DNA of 64,000 bases from Allantophomopsis cytisporea (taxonomy: Eukaryota > Ascomycota > Leotiomycetes > Phacidiales > Phacidiaceae), in the NCBI GenBank assembly GCA_024752435.1, contig CP103036.1, forward strand, positions 1,612,001 to 1,676,000, given 5' to 3'. Position 1 is the first letter of the stretch. Every line of letters begins with the position of its first letter. Position numbers and translations under genes: made by a program. This document shows, in pieces, positions 1 through 12,908 of this stretch. The notes under the pieces were generated by a model that saw nothing but the letters and a program-made list of their open reading frames with translations, did no database searches and was not told where the DNA came from.

Positions 1-2297
1 TCGCCACAGGGCACACGTATGTGCAAATCTCCAATCTGTCGGATGCTGAATTGAATCCTTATGCCAACTTGAATTGCATCTGCACCGTTATCATGACCGT
101 TACCCATCGACATAGAATCCTTGACTGAGCGAGTGCACATTCAGTAGGCCGAAATTGTCTGATCCAACTCAAAAACGCAAAGAAAACCCCCCCAGCGTGA
201 ATGATTCAATCATACTCGACGTCAATGATGAAGAACTGCCGTCTTCTCATCACCTACATACATACCTATTTAGTCCCCTGTTCAAACCTGCCGTACACGA
301 TTCACGACATCAGAGCTACTATTTCCAAACTACTGCACACTACTCTGTGCCTGACGGGGTCTTCCAACATCTGATCGACCAAGAGACGATCAGAGGAGAA
401 CAGAGTAGAGCAGAGCAAAGATATTCATTTCCTCTACGTCGAAGCTGAGGCGATTGAGTTGTGAGCTGCACACTCCGAAGCGCATAGAATCAGCCGATGA
501 GAGGAATATGAGATTACTGGAATATGATATTTATTATACTGGACTGACTTCACTGTACGAGCTCTCATTCAACTCTTGACGGTCTGTCACCTCTAATTCT
601 CACTCGTCAGAATCGAACTCGAGAGAAGCACAGACGGATACGTTACACCACCACCACCTCCTACAACGATACCTTATTCGTATCTAGAGTGGTGAGTACT
701 TGGGTACACAATTTGGAAGCCCACCGCCATCAGTACCTCCACCCGCCACAATCCGAGTGCGCCCCCACCGTTCGCGAGCTGCTCATAGTGTATACACCGA
801 CGCCTACGCCTACACCTACACCGTACACCTATCCTACCTACCTACTCTCACTCTTACAATCACTCATTCATTCAATCAATTCGATTATTCACGCACCACT
901 TACACTCTACGCTCGCTCATCACTCTCACGCGCATCGAAGACTGAGACTCATCCCAATCTCTCTCTCTTTGACTTCTCTCTCTCTTCCTCTCCCCTCCTC
1001 ATCATTCTTGGGATTCATCCTCCCCCTCTGCAACTCGATTATATGTACGTTCGCCATCAACCTGTTCTTCGAAGAATCTTCTACGAATAGTCATTGCCCC
1101 TGTCACTGTCAGACGACCACGGCTTCGGGACGCTGGGTTGTGCTGCTCAGACTGTGAATTGACGAAAGGATTGGACGATCTCGACGCGCCAAACAACTAC
1201 AACACCACACACACACACGCACAAATATCTACACTGATATATATTGTACATACTTTATATCGTCTCACCCGAACCTGTATTGTACATACATACTGGTACG
1301 GCCTTGCTCAATAAAACTGGAGCCGCGGGAAAAAGAAAACGAAACATAAAATAAGAAAACAGAGATATACTCGAAAAGACATGGCAGCCACGGATATAAC
1401 ACCCCAGTAACTATTGTATCGCAAGGAGCTGAACACCAACCCTATTGCAGTAGTAGGAACTTCTCGACACCCAGTTTCGACCCTTGCTTGCATCATCGCG
1501 CGGAGCAGTGTGGAACGAAACACCCCAGACATCTGTTGTTCAGATCCCATACTTCACACACAACGCCGCCCTGCAAGAGTACTGGGATCTTTCACAACAG
1601 GGTCGCTGCAAACTTTCAAGCTTCTGTGTCCTGTACCTGGCCGTGCTGGCCCTTCTAACCAACGCTTTCCACGCTCTCCGGTACCTCATCGACAAGAAAA
1701 GAACCGCCTCCACCGATACTCCCCATCTGATCACAATTTGGTCTTGTCATTGTCTGCCGCTCATTATCATCACCCTCTTTGATCGTGCGGCTCCACTGCC
1801 GCTGTCATAGGCTTCAGTCTTGGTGTGCCTGATCTGATTACCCTGCGACAATTGAAAAGGTGATTACACATAAGACGCCAATCCAGGATATTTTGGTAAC
1901 ACGAACTCGCCTGATCTTCATCAGTTTCACTCGCAATCATAATCCTTACCCTACAAACCATTAAGCATTACCACCTCCCAGTCCTCTGACTCGGTGCGCT
2001 TTTTATATTTCGCCCTTCCTCATCACCACCACCTGGTCAGCCTAATCTGAGCGCAGACCTCAACCCCCCCTTGCGGACGGTCCCGAGGAATAAGTCTGCC
2101 CTTCCCGCACGTTCCAAACGTCCCCGTCATTCTTGCCTGCATCAGTGTACTCCTCCTGCTCCAACCTCATCGAGGACCTCCGCAATTGTGTGCGCATTAC
2201 AACTCGAGATAATTCTTGTACCTACCCAACAGCAACTTTCCCTGTTCTCCTACCAGGTCTTGCTCGATACTGCACAACGGCTTACCGCCTTCAAACT
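1..2297. other. Intergenic region and probable long CT-rich leader
   Basis: I find no convincing gene here. Open frames are short, mostly lack an ATG and show no recognisable domain. The stretch from about 560 to 1200 is strongly pyrimidine-rich on the plus strand, with CT, CAC and ACACAC runs, as is common in promoters and 5' leaders of filamentous fungi. A GTGAGT donor-like site lies near 690, so a leader intron is possible. The next gene starts at 2298, so much of this is likely its promoter and untranslated leader. Confidence 0.5.
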
Positions 2298-5200
2298 ATG
2301 TCTGGTGATCCAGGTGTTCGGAGAATCCTCCCTCAAAATCCTCAGATGCAGAGCTTTTCATTCGCGCCGGCCAATTTTGGCCCTCGCGAGAATCAGAAGA
2401 GTATGATTCCATCTCTACCCGAAGTACTGTAATGTGCGCCCATACGTGTTTTGCTGACTATTGTGTAGACTATGTGTTCGTAGATGAACACAACCGCCAC
2501 AAGCGATTGAAGGGTGAGTATCACGCAAACTCGAGACCGAAACCAACCGCTAATCCCTATTGTAGTAATGAGAGCTTGTGAAGGATGCCGAAGAAGGAAA
2601 ATTAAATGCGACGCCGCGACCACGAATACATGGCCATGTTCCGCTTGTATCCGACTCAAGCTTCATTGCATCCCGCCTACTGTTAACTATGATCGCGATT
2701 TCCCAGCCGGAAGCCAGAACTTCGAACAAGAGCGGGGAGAATATGAGACGGGCGACGAGGAATATCAACAACATTTGGCTATGCAACAACATTTGGCGGC
2801 ACAGCAGAAACATGGGCAACAAATTTATCAACAAGGAGTTCCTTATAGCGATGGAGTCAACATGTATCAACCTATGCATCAACCTATGCCATACGTCAAC
2901 CCGCAACAAAACCAACAAAACATGCCATATGCCACTATGCAGCCTATTGCGAGTGGCTTGGATGCACAATACCCTCCTCAGACGATGTACCCAACACCAC
3001 CCATTCAACAACAGGCTCCCGCCGAGTCGCCTCAATCGTACTCCACGGACCAATATGAACAACAGGACTTGGCCGACTTACTGGGTGAACTCAAAATGAA
3101 TGAGGCTGGTACAGGTATGATGACTGTACACGTGAACACGTAGCAAATGACTGATATTGGAACAGCGCCATATTTGAGCAATAAGAAGAAATCCGTAGCC
3201 GAGGAGCCCGCCTTCGAGGAGGTGGATGAATACAAAAATCTTCTGCCGCCTTCAACCTCTGGACCGGATCTCAAAATCAGGATACCACCGGAGTTGATGC
3301 CGGATGAAGAGACCAGCATGCATTATTTCGATCTATTCTTTACCCATGTCCACCCATACGTTCCAGTTCTCAACAAGAGTTCATTTTACCATCAATGGCA
3401 CACCGCTCGGGAAACCATTTCGCCATTGGTGTTGGAAGCCGTCTTTGCCATAGCCGGTAGATTGGCTGATGAGCCTGCGCAAGGCCACCAATGGCTCGCA
3501 CTTGCTGGCAGTAAGTTGACATGCCAATTTTTGTAAGTTCGTTATGCTAATGAGTCAGAACATTGTGATGCGTTTTTAGACGTTCCCCGATTAAGTACAC
3601 TCCAGGCATTGCTTATTGTACTGAAAGCCCGAGAATCAGCGCCAAAGCGCGGGTACTACTATCGATCATGGATGACCGTCGTGCAATGTGTAACGATGGC
3701 ACGGGACCTTGGACTTGATGAGCATTATGAAGATCACCAAGCCGGTCGATCATGTGAATCTAATCTGGGCGATTGTATCACTAAGACTCGCATTTGGCAA
3801 ACCTTGTTTATTTGCGAGCTTATGATTGGATCACCGCAAGGTTTGTCAACTATGTTATTCTCATGAACAATCTTCTAACAATAGTAGGACGAACCGATCT
3901 TAGTGTCTCTATCGATTCCCTTGATCTTAGCATTCAGCGACCCGTTCCAGGACAAGACGATTCAGAATACCATGTGACTCGCAACTTTACCTATTTCTGT
4001 CGAGTGGTAAAGAACGTTCGGGATATGAATAATGTCTATGCGAGAATTAAGAAGAAGAAGGATTGGGGTATCGATCCGGATCTTGTTCAGCTGAACCCAA
4101 GTTTTTCGGCTTGGATGAGTGAGCTTCCTCCGGATTTGCAAGTCTCATTCCCAGACGATGGTACACCGCCATGGTTACCATCACATTTCATCGGTAACCT
4201 ACACTCGTATTACTATCTCAGTATCATCATGTTGCACCGACCACAGCTTACCTTCATGGACCCTGGTGGACTGGATGGCCAGTGGAAGGCTCATATGTTG
4301 ATGTGCTATTCGTCCGCAAAATACTTGTGCAGACTGCAAGAGGCTATCATCAATACGTTTGGACTTACTGGACTTCTGTCAATGCAGCGCGGTATTAATT
4401 TTACCATTTACTGTATTTTGACCTGCACGGTGTTGCATCTGGTATGTATTATATGCCCCCATGTTTCTTGCCTATGCCGCTAATACAGTTCAAGGTTGCT
4501 ATTACTTCCCCTGACCCAGATCTTAACGCCGATGCGCGCGACTATTTCACTAGACATATGCGCATTTTAGAGAGATGCACAACTTCATGGCCGATGCCTG
4601 ATATGCAACAGCAGATTGAGTCTCTTCGACAAGCCTTCTCGGCAGATATCAACAAGCCGTTTGTGTTGAAACCAAGCTTTCCTTATGGTAGCCCTGGAGC
4701 TCCTGCTAATCTCAGTCCACCACGAATTCAATATCGTCAGCCAGCTGTGCAGACACCAAAGATGGACCCAAATATGGGCCAGCAACAACGAAACCATTCA
4801 AACCCGCAAGTCAGTTACAATAGTCATCCTATTACCCCGCCCATATCAGCTGGTGGATTGGACTCGAAAAGTGACTCTCCTGGTGCTGTACAGTCTTTGG
4901 TCATGATGGCCGCCGGTCAACAACAACAAAGGGCTCCACAGCCAATGCCCAATAATGTTCCATTGGTAGATCCATCTGCCTGGAACCCAACAAGAATTTT
5001 TGAGTAAGTTCACCTCACAATTTGTTTCGAGTAAATGCTAATCATGTACGAACAGTCAGTGGAACACCACCTTCGGTACGCCCTCTGCCCAAAATAACGC
5101 GCCCCCAAACCAAGCCCCTCTAAGACATCCCTCTTCATCAGGTTCAGGACAAGAAGTTCAAGTCTCCCCAGAATCTATTCCTGCTGGACTTCCTTCTAGT

Positions 5201-5365
5201 AGTCAAACTCTAGCTCCGCAACAGTATTCAACTGCGCCAGTTCCATCCTTCGTCAGCCCCAGCATGTGGCAAGAATCAGTTGCGAATGTATATGAAAGTG
5301 GTCTGAAACGATCATGGGAATATGATGGCAGTCAGATGGTCAATCAAATGAACAAGAGACGATGA
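2298..5365 (+). CDS. Zn2Cys6 fungal-specific transcription factor
   Basis: Predicted nuclear DNA-binding activator. My model has eight exons: 2298-2400, 2469-2513, 2566-3114, 3166-3510, 3580-3840, 3888-4441, 4489-5003 and 5056-5365 (2682 bases, 893 residues). The binuclear zinc cluster is at residues 54-84, with cysteine spacing C-x2-C-x6-C-x9-C-x2-C-x6-C, preceded by a basic EHNRHKRLK stretch. A Gln/Met/Pro-rich region covers about 100-215. The fungal-specific middle domain begins near residue 280 (YFDLFFTHVHPYVPVLNK) and runs to about 520. The C-terminus is Pro/Gln/Ser-rich and disordered. The first ATG after an upstream open stretch is at 2298. The zinc cluster and the WNTTFG-type tail remind me of the CLR-1/ClrA group of cellulose-response regulators, but that is from memory and unchecked. 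The Zn2Cys6 call is firm; the subfamily is not. Confidence 0.9.
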
Positions 5366-8124
5366 TCCGATCCAAGTGAAACGACTCGCATTTCGCTATT
5401 CACTCTTCGCCATCACGTCCAGTCGGTCTATTAGGACCGCCCAAGGTATGTTTACCAAGTCGGCAGAACAACGTCCCGACCTGAGCATTTCGATTCTATG
5501 AGGTTTTCCGTAATTCATGAATGGCTCTGGTGCTTCGACTCGATATTTCTCCAGCATCGTTTGCAGCTTCTCATCCTTATCCTCTCAGCCTCTACCTATT
5601 CTTCGAAAGATTCCTGGGTATTCACCCCTTTTATCCGGCACCACCCGGACGACAGCACGATCTTGATTTAATTTCGATGGCATTGAACCAAAAAATGTAT
5701 TTATCCACCTACGATCTACGGCGAGAAAAAATTATATACCCTGGACTTGCCTTCTGGGCATATGTGATTGGAATACGTTCTTGGGAGATATTACTGGAAT
5801 ATATCCAAATGCATTTAGGAAAATCATTTCTTTTCTACTTTTTTATTTTCCCCCTGCGGGTTGGGGAGGGTCATCATCATCAATTCGCATACTTGGACTT
5901 GGCGTGGATGGTGGCGATATTATGATTTGTTAGCATTATCATTTCTCGGTATCCTCTAATCCGCACCAGAATCCTTTCTGTTTTTTGTAATCATTTACGG
6001 ATATTTTTGTTTTCTTCTGTTTTTTTTTCGTGCGTGAAATGGAGAGGACTAAGGGGAAGCGGTCGTTGATTGCGCTTGTTGAAATGGTCCCGGTGTCGTG
6101 TTGTTGGGTTGAGGGTTTGGTGTTATTTGGATGGAGGAAGAATATACCAGGCGCCCTCTTTTTGTTTGTTTTGTTCTTTTGGGGGAGTGGAGGGGAGAGG
6201 GGGAAAGAAGGGCTGAGAGGTAGAAGCTGTGGTTGGGGTTAGTCTTGGGCTTTGGCTATGGAGGGATGGTAGAGGAGAGGAAAAGGGAGTAACAGCGTGT
6301 GGATGGAGATGAGATGAGATGAGATGAGATGGGGAGAGGGATGGTTTGGGCTAGTTCTGCTTCGTTCCGTGTATGATATTTGATATAAGCATACATGTAT
6401 GGAATTTCCTGGTGCTTGGTTTGAGTTTTGCATTGGTGTTTTTGAGTGATCATCTATCTATTCGTGGTTCTTGTGGAATTGGGTTTCTGGCTTATTTACT
6501 TAATGTCGAAGAGATCATTAGCCACCACTGGAAATATAGTGGCCTGTATGATTTCGAGGTAAGAACCTTGGGTTCTAGCCACGATGAGAAGATGGGGGTA
6601 TTGACGTGTCGGCCTTTGATCATGTACATATAAGTCGTAATGTTCTGCACTCTACAGTATTGCCTACCATCTGGTTTTACTCAAAGTCAAGCATCACAGT
6701 CGCAGATGGGAAACTTCTAGTGGAACTTTCATTAATTCTACATCCCTTACAAATTCACTTCACCCGAAAACATACACTCCCCCTTGGAGATTGCCCATGA
6801 TCCATAAGCGACTTTCGAAATACCTTTTTGGGGTTTGGGGTGGATGTCAGTCATTGGTGGATGTAGTGTGATGATAGGCACGAAGGTGTAGTCAGTTGTT
6901 CAAGTACTTGCTTATCTTTCTTTCTGGATATGAAATGTACGTATGTATGTACGTATGACATACATTGAGTACATTCTTGGATACAATACATACACACACA
7001 TATGCACACGTTCATACATACAATACATCTTCCCCGCATTTTCTTTCATTATATTACTTTGCCTCTATCTATACATCCTAACTCCATCCCATAGTGCAAG
7101 CAAATCTGGGGCCAATTTCAAAGAGGCAGGTGGACGTTATCATATACGAGTCTAAGTCCTTTCGGGTCGCTTGTGCTTATCGGCGGTTGTCTCACAGTCC
7201 AATCTTCATGGGTTGGTTGTTGGATACACAATAAAACACCTGGGAGTTGGGCATGTTCCTATGTGTTGGTATTTTCTGTCATATTTTCTTTCTATCTCTT
7301 CATTTCGATGACGATTTATTGTTTGAGTTCTGTGATGTTGGGTCTCAAGACAAGATGTCGTTACATACCTATCTATGTTTGGAGATATCAGATGAGATGG
7401 TTACGTACCTGGATACGTATCTTAAAAGTGATGTTCAACCTCAGGCAGTACACCTCTTGAGCTCATGCTCTGTGCGTTCGATACCATCCACTTTTGTACT
7501 CCCACCACTTCTGTACATACATCCCATGCATATGTCTTGACTTCCCTGCAGACGATGTTGGTCGGAAGAGAAGACCGAGGCCACGAAAGATTGAGTGATA
7601 TTCTATATGAACTCCTGAAGCTTCGAGGATTCCGAAGATCCAATCATTACTGCTGCAAGGTACCGGAAACTTTCCTTCTCCTCGTTGCAGGCCAACGTTG
7701 AAATGGGTCGATTCATGTACATGTCTGTCGACCCCCGGTATCTCATCTTATCTCTCTCTCAAGTGTACGATTTCTACAGCGTTACACTACCCTCGCCACT
7801 TGATACCGGGGTAATGCGAGGCTAGAAAGCAAGGTGGGAGGTAGGACAGAAGGTGGTGTGTACAAGTACGATAGAGCTACTGACTGGCTCTGGATCCACG
7901 CGCAACTCTCATCACTGCATTCGTCATTTCTTATCAGTGCCGTGGTAGATATTAATTTCATATCTTGCTGTCTTTCCTCTCGCTTTCCTCTTCCTCTTTT
8001 TTTCTTAGATTTTCTCTACAACTTCCTACTGTGTACGTACGCCCTTGCAATTCGCGTCTTGGGGAGACCACAATTTCTTTGTAGAGGCTGAGTATGTCGA
8101 ATTGAGCATTCGCCATTTTACATC
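5366..8124. other. Intergenic region, 3' UTR and OPT promoter
   Basis: No gene recognised. An ATG-initiated 134-codon frame at 5521-5925 overlaps the expected 3' UTR of the upstream regulator and has no domain. A GAGAT pentamer repeat lies at about 6307-6330. The last few hundred bases before 8125 are T/C-rich, as expected for the leader of the transporter gene. Confidence 0.5.
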
Positions 8125-10657
8125 ATGTCGTTACGACGCCATCCCTCGAATGTTGAGGTGGTGGACGAGAAAAAGCAAGATGTAGGCGTTACGGGCCGTG
8201 AAGATGGCTTGGATATGGAGAATGGCCATTTGCAGGAATTGGAGGTGGATATAGGTCACATTCTCGTCGAAACTGGAATTGAAGATATCGAAGGAGATAC
8301 TAGTCCATATCCCGAAGGTATGTTGGCAACTTGATTTTCCCGTTTTCAGTTGCTCTGCATAGACAGGACAAGAGATTCTATTGGGAATCTACATCTCACT
8401 AACAATTGTAGTGCGAGCCGTTGTCCCAGAAGTCGATGACACTGCCATCCCAGTCAACACCCTTCGTATGTGGGTCTTGGGCTTTATATTCACAATCTTA
8501 GGAGCTGGTATCAACCAATTCTTCAGTCTCCGCTACCCCTCCGTCCACATTGTGTCTCTCGTCGCCGAGTTGCTAGCCTACCCATGCGGTGTATTCCTAG
8601 CCAAAACTTTACCGCTCAAGACCATCAACCTTGGCCGCCTCGGCACCTGGTGCATCAATCCCGATCGTCATTTCAACATCAAGGAGCATGCCGTTATCAC
8701 TATTATGTCCAATGTCTCCTTCGGCTTCGGTTCTGCCGACTCGACAAACATCATCCAGGCCGGCACCAAGTTTTATAACTTTCCACTTACCGCCGGCTTC
8801 TCAGTTCTGGTCACCCTATCCTGCCAGTTGCTTGGATTCGGTGTGGCTGGTCTTGCCTCGCCATGGCTTGTCGAACCAGCTTCGATCATTTGGCCCGGTG
8901 TCTTATCAAATTGTGCTCTCTTGTCTACCCTTCATTCCAGAGCCAATGCTATGGCCAATGGCTGGCAGATCTCCCGTTTACGCTTCTTCCTGTATGTTAT
9001 GGTTGGAGCTGGTGCGTGGTATTTCTTCCCCGGTCTCATCTTTGTCGGCCTAAGTTATTTCACTTGGGTCTGTTGGATTGCCCCGAATAATATCGTTGTG
9101 AATCAACTCTTTGGCATGGTTTCCGGCTTAGGGTTGTCCCCCATCACCTTCGATTGGTCGCAAATTGCCTACAACACTAACCCCTTGCTTTCTCCTTCTT
9201 GGGCGGCAATCAATGTTTTCGGTGGTTTCGTGGTGGCTTTCTGGATGGTTGTACCCGCTATATACTATACTAATACTTGGTATACTGCCTACTTGCCGTT
9301 GATGACGGCTGACGTTTACGATAACACTGGTTCCACCTACGATATCTCCAAGGTTATCAACAGCAACGGGACCTTCAACCAGGCTGGCTACGAAGCGTAC
9401 TCGCCTCCTTTCCTTCCAGCAACCTATTCGTTCGTCTATGGAATTTCTTTTGCTTCCCTGACTGCAGTTCCTGTGCACATATATCTATGGCACGGAACCC
9501 AAATCTGGGAATCATTTAAGGGCCGCACCGCCCTCGATATCCACGCACGACTTATGAGAGCGTATAAAACCACACCGTGGTATTGGTACGCAGCCATAAC
9601 CGTTGTGATTATCGGTATGGCCATAGGCACCAATGAAGCCTACCATACAGATCTGCCAGTATATGGAGTCTTCCTGGCCTTGCTCATTCCCGCAGTCTAC
9701 ATGATTCCTTGCGGTATCATCCAAGGTATCACTAACGTTGATGCCAATCAACTTAACGTGCTATCAGAGTTTATCGGCGGTTACATGTTCTACGAAAAAC
9801 CCCTAGCCAACATGTGCTTCAAGATTTTGTCCACAGACGTTGTAGGTCAAGGACTTTATTTCGCTCAAGACATGAAACTTGGTCACTACCTGAAGATCCC
9901 ACCGCGCACACTCTTCTTCGCACAAGGCTCCGCGACCATTCTAGGCGCTCTGACGCAAGTTGGTGTCACGCAATGGATGCTGCACCACATCAAGGATATC
10001 TGCAACGAAGACCAATCCGATGGTTTCACCTGTCCGAACGGGCGCACTGTGTACTCGTCGTCCGTCATCTGGGGTGCCGTCGGGCCTGGACGTGTCTATT
10101 CCGTCGGCAAGATCTACTCTGGTCTCCTACATTTCTTCTGGATTGGTGCCATCACTCCAGTTATCACATGGTTCATCTGGAAGAAGACGAAGAAGAACTT
10201 CTGGAGTAAGATCAATTGGCCACTCATTTATGTCGGCACTTATAACGTACCACCTGCTACGGGTATTAATTATTCGTCCTGGGCAGTTGTGAATATCATC
10301 TTCAACCACTGGATTAAGGGACGTTGGTTCGCTTGGTGGTCCAAGTATAATTATAGTATGTTCCTCTCCCCTTTCCTCTTATCTCCCTCCCTCTCCATAT
10401 CCCTACTGCATCTCCCATGGTGCTTGCACTTCTTTTCACCAGAAACTAACAGCCAAATAGTTCTTGCTGCTGCCCTTGATACCGGCCTCGCCCTCTCCGC
10501 CATCATCATCTTTTTCTGCATCTCATATCCTGGCGGCGTCTTCCCGGATTGGTGGGGTAACACGGTCTATCTTAACACTGCCGATGGTAACTCGCTTCCA
10601 TGGAAACAGCTACCTGCTAATGGGACTTTCGGGCCTGCGCCTGGCACGTGGCATTAG
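8125..10657 (+). CDS. OPT family small-oligopeptide transporter
   Basis: Proton-coupled uptake of small peptides, probably at the plasma membrane (Isp4/OPT family knowledge). Three exons: 8125-8317, 8412-10355 and 10461-10657 (2334 bases, 777 residues). The N-terminal 65 residues are acidic and hydrophilic, ending in SPYPEVRAVV, which marks the start of the OPT core. Many hydrophobic helices follow. Family landmarks seen are FNIKEH, GSADSTNIIQA, KIPPRTLFFAQ, the SSVIWGAVGPGRVYSVGKIY block and the closing WWSKYNY/ILAAALD helix created by the second splice. The usual NPGPFN motif before IKEH reads NPDRHFN here. The length fits the family. It lies between a Zn2Cys6 regulator and a sugar transporter, but nothing shows co-regulation. 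Confidence 0.95.
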
Positions 10658-12908
10658 TTGTAGTGTAGAGATGGATTTATATGATATGTAGCTATAAAAG
10701 TATTATGACATTGCATAGGTTGAAGAATGTCTCTATGAGAATGTGGGTTTGATGTGATTCATGTTGAGTAGATTTCCTGATCTGTAATTTGGACGGAAGA
10801 GATCTCTGAATTGAGTTGCGGGCGTTCTACCCCTCTTGATGCTACTGTTGGCATATAAGCTGCCAAATTTGTATGAAAGGACTGGAGATACTTCAGGACC
10901 AACATTCTCATCATTTTGATAGACGCAAGTATTATTTGGGCTGTACTTTCAATCGAGAGAGCTTACATCTGATGTACCAACGAGTCGGAGTAGGAACCTA
11001 GACATCTCAGCGATGTATACCCCCAACCTCTCCTCGATAGATTTCCAAGACGGCGAAGTGACAACTAGCGGACTGTTAATGTCTAAATTCTTAGCTTCTA
11101 GCTAAGCATATATCATAAAACTTTAGATATACAAACGCACTCCGTAAACCAAGTCCGCTCCCATTCAACTCACTATGACCCAGCGGTTGAGTGACTGTAA
11201 TAGCTAACCAATTACAAGGTTATAGTGACGTCGACAAGAAACTGGACGTTTCAACGATTTCGTTACTAGATGATGAGAAGACGAGAAGGCGAAGAAACAC
11301 ATAACTGAACCCACCTAATAAGAACGCCTTAACGCCAGCACGGAATCCGTAAAAACCCAATTGCAATCCAGCTCCATCCACCATAGCAGCGACCAGCCAC
11401 TGAAACAGCATGTCTAGACCAGGAAGTCTAGAACAATACATCCAGATCATCGCCATCATCGCCATCAGCGTACAAGTCAAAGAGACCAACAACATCACAG
11501 AACCGCACGACTCCGTACACGCCTCACAGTTGTAGGCCGTTGAGTTCGAATTCCCCTCCTTCGATGAGGTCAATACGAGGAAATCAATGAGACAATACAG
11601 ATTTATTGTACGGATGACGAATTGCTTTCTTGGAAGGGATTTGTGCTGGTTGGGATGTGGGATTGGATACTGGATTTGACTTGCATTGAATGTTGACTTG
11701 ATGTGGACGTAGATTTAGATTCAGATGTAGAGATATATGTAGATGTAGGTATAGATATACCCCCTAAAATCAACATCCTCCTAAAATAAAGACTGCTATC
11801 TCAGGGTGAGCAATAACTGTGCATGGTTATTGGGATAGTTTGATCATGTATAGCTTAGAAGTTTATATAATAGCAATGTGTTTTAACATTTATATTTCCA
11901 AGTGACATATCGCGATTTGTAGATTATCTCGACCCATCAGTGATTAATTCAAGTTATACGTAGTATATCTCAGCGTCTGGCTTAGTACATCGACAAGTAG
12001 AGTATCTACCATAGGATAGAATAACAAGTTAGGTAGTTACTTCAACTCACCACATACAGTCAAGATTGTCATGACTCAACGCATATACTCCTCCTGTCCC
12101 TCTTGTCCCTCCTACCTCCTCATCCTTCCACACTAACAAAAATCATATTTCCTTTTCACCAATTCCCACATCTCACATTTCCCTCATATCCCACATTTCT
12201 CACACATTTCATAAACTTCACAAACTTCACAAACTTCAGACGGACACACATCTCAGACACAACAAAAATATACAATTCCCCATCTTCATTCCAGGATTAA
12301 AAATTCCCATAAAATTCCTTTAAAACCCCGCAAGGTACTAAGTCCAAACGACTTATAGCCACCTACAAAACCCCCCTCCCCCCTTTACAAAACCCCAACA
12401 CCCATGCATTTTACCACCCGAGAAAATAAATCAAATGGTATATATCCAAGAAAAAACTTTCAAAACAGAAAAATCCTCAAAGAAAAAGTTCGCGAAATTC
12501 CAAAAACGAAAAATCTCCACCCACACACATACACCGCATCATCCCTTTCATCCCAACCCATTCAGTCCCATCCCAGTACCCCGATCCCCAGATCCTCCAA
12601 CCCAATCCAATCCAATCCCGAATCCAAACGCAAAGAACACAACCGCAAAGTATAAACGGCGCCACCAAACCACGACGCCATAAAACTCCCTCATCAGAAA
12701 AAAAAAAAGAACTCCTCGCTACCCATGACTATCCGATTTAAAACCCAGCTGGAGAGAAACAGAAGAAAAAAAATATATATAAGAGCAAAAGGGGGTACTG
12801 CATCAACATCAACACGCCAAAGCATAGAAAGCATAGCTTCCAACCAACGCCCACAGGGATCCGCAATGCAGTAAAAGACACGAACCAAACCCATCCATCA
12901 GGCGAACA
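10658..12908. other. Convergent intergenic region between OPT and MFS genes
   Basis: This holds the 3' flanks of the two converging transporter genes and an AT-rich central part (about 11600-12060). The only possible coding stretch is the hydrophobic open frame at 11220-11573, listed separately. Stretches near 12100-12700 are C/A-rich and simple, and their long frames look like low-complexity artefacts. Confidence 0.5.
11220..11573 (-). other. Possible small hydrophobic protein, uncertain
   Basis: An open frame of up to 117 codons with no ATG at its upstream end (it opens with TTG). The first ATG gives about 90 residues, beginning MLLVSLTC. The translation has two or three hydrophobic stretches and a serine-rich end, which could be a small membrane protein or the last exon of one. 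I recognise no family and found no clear upstream exon. It could equally be chance. Confidence 0.2.

Noticed and set aside
5521..5925. 134-codon ATG-initiated frame after the first regulator
   Set aside because: Lies in the expected 3' UTR, has no domain and biased composition; no splice or promoter context supports it.
12404..12683. Overlapping frames rich in Lys, His, Pro and Thr
   Set aside because: Low-complexity A/C-rich sequence downstream of the MFS gene; the frames arise from base composition.
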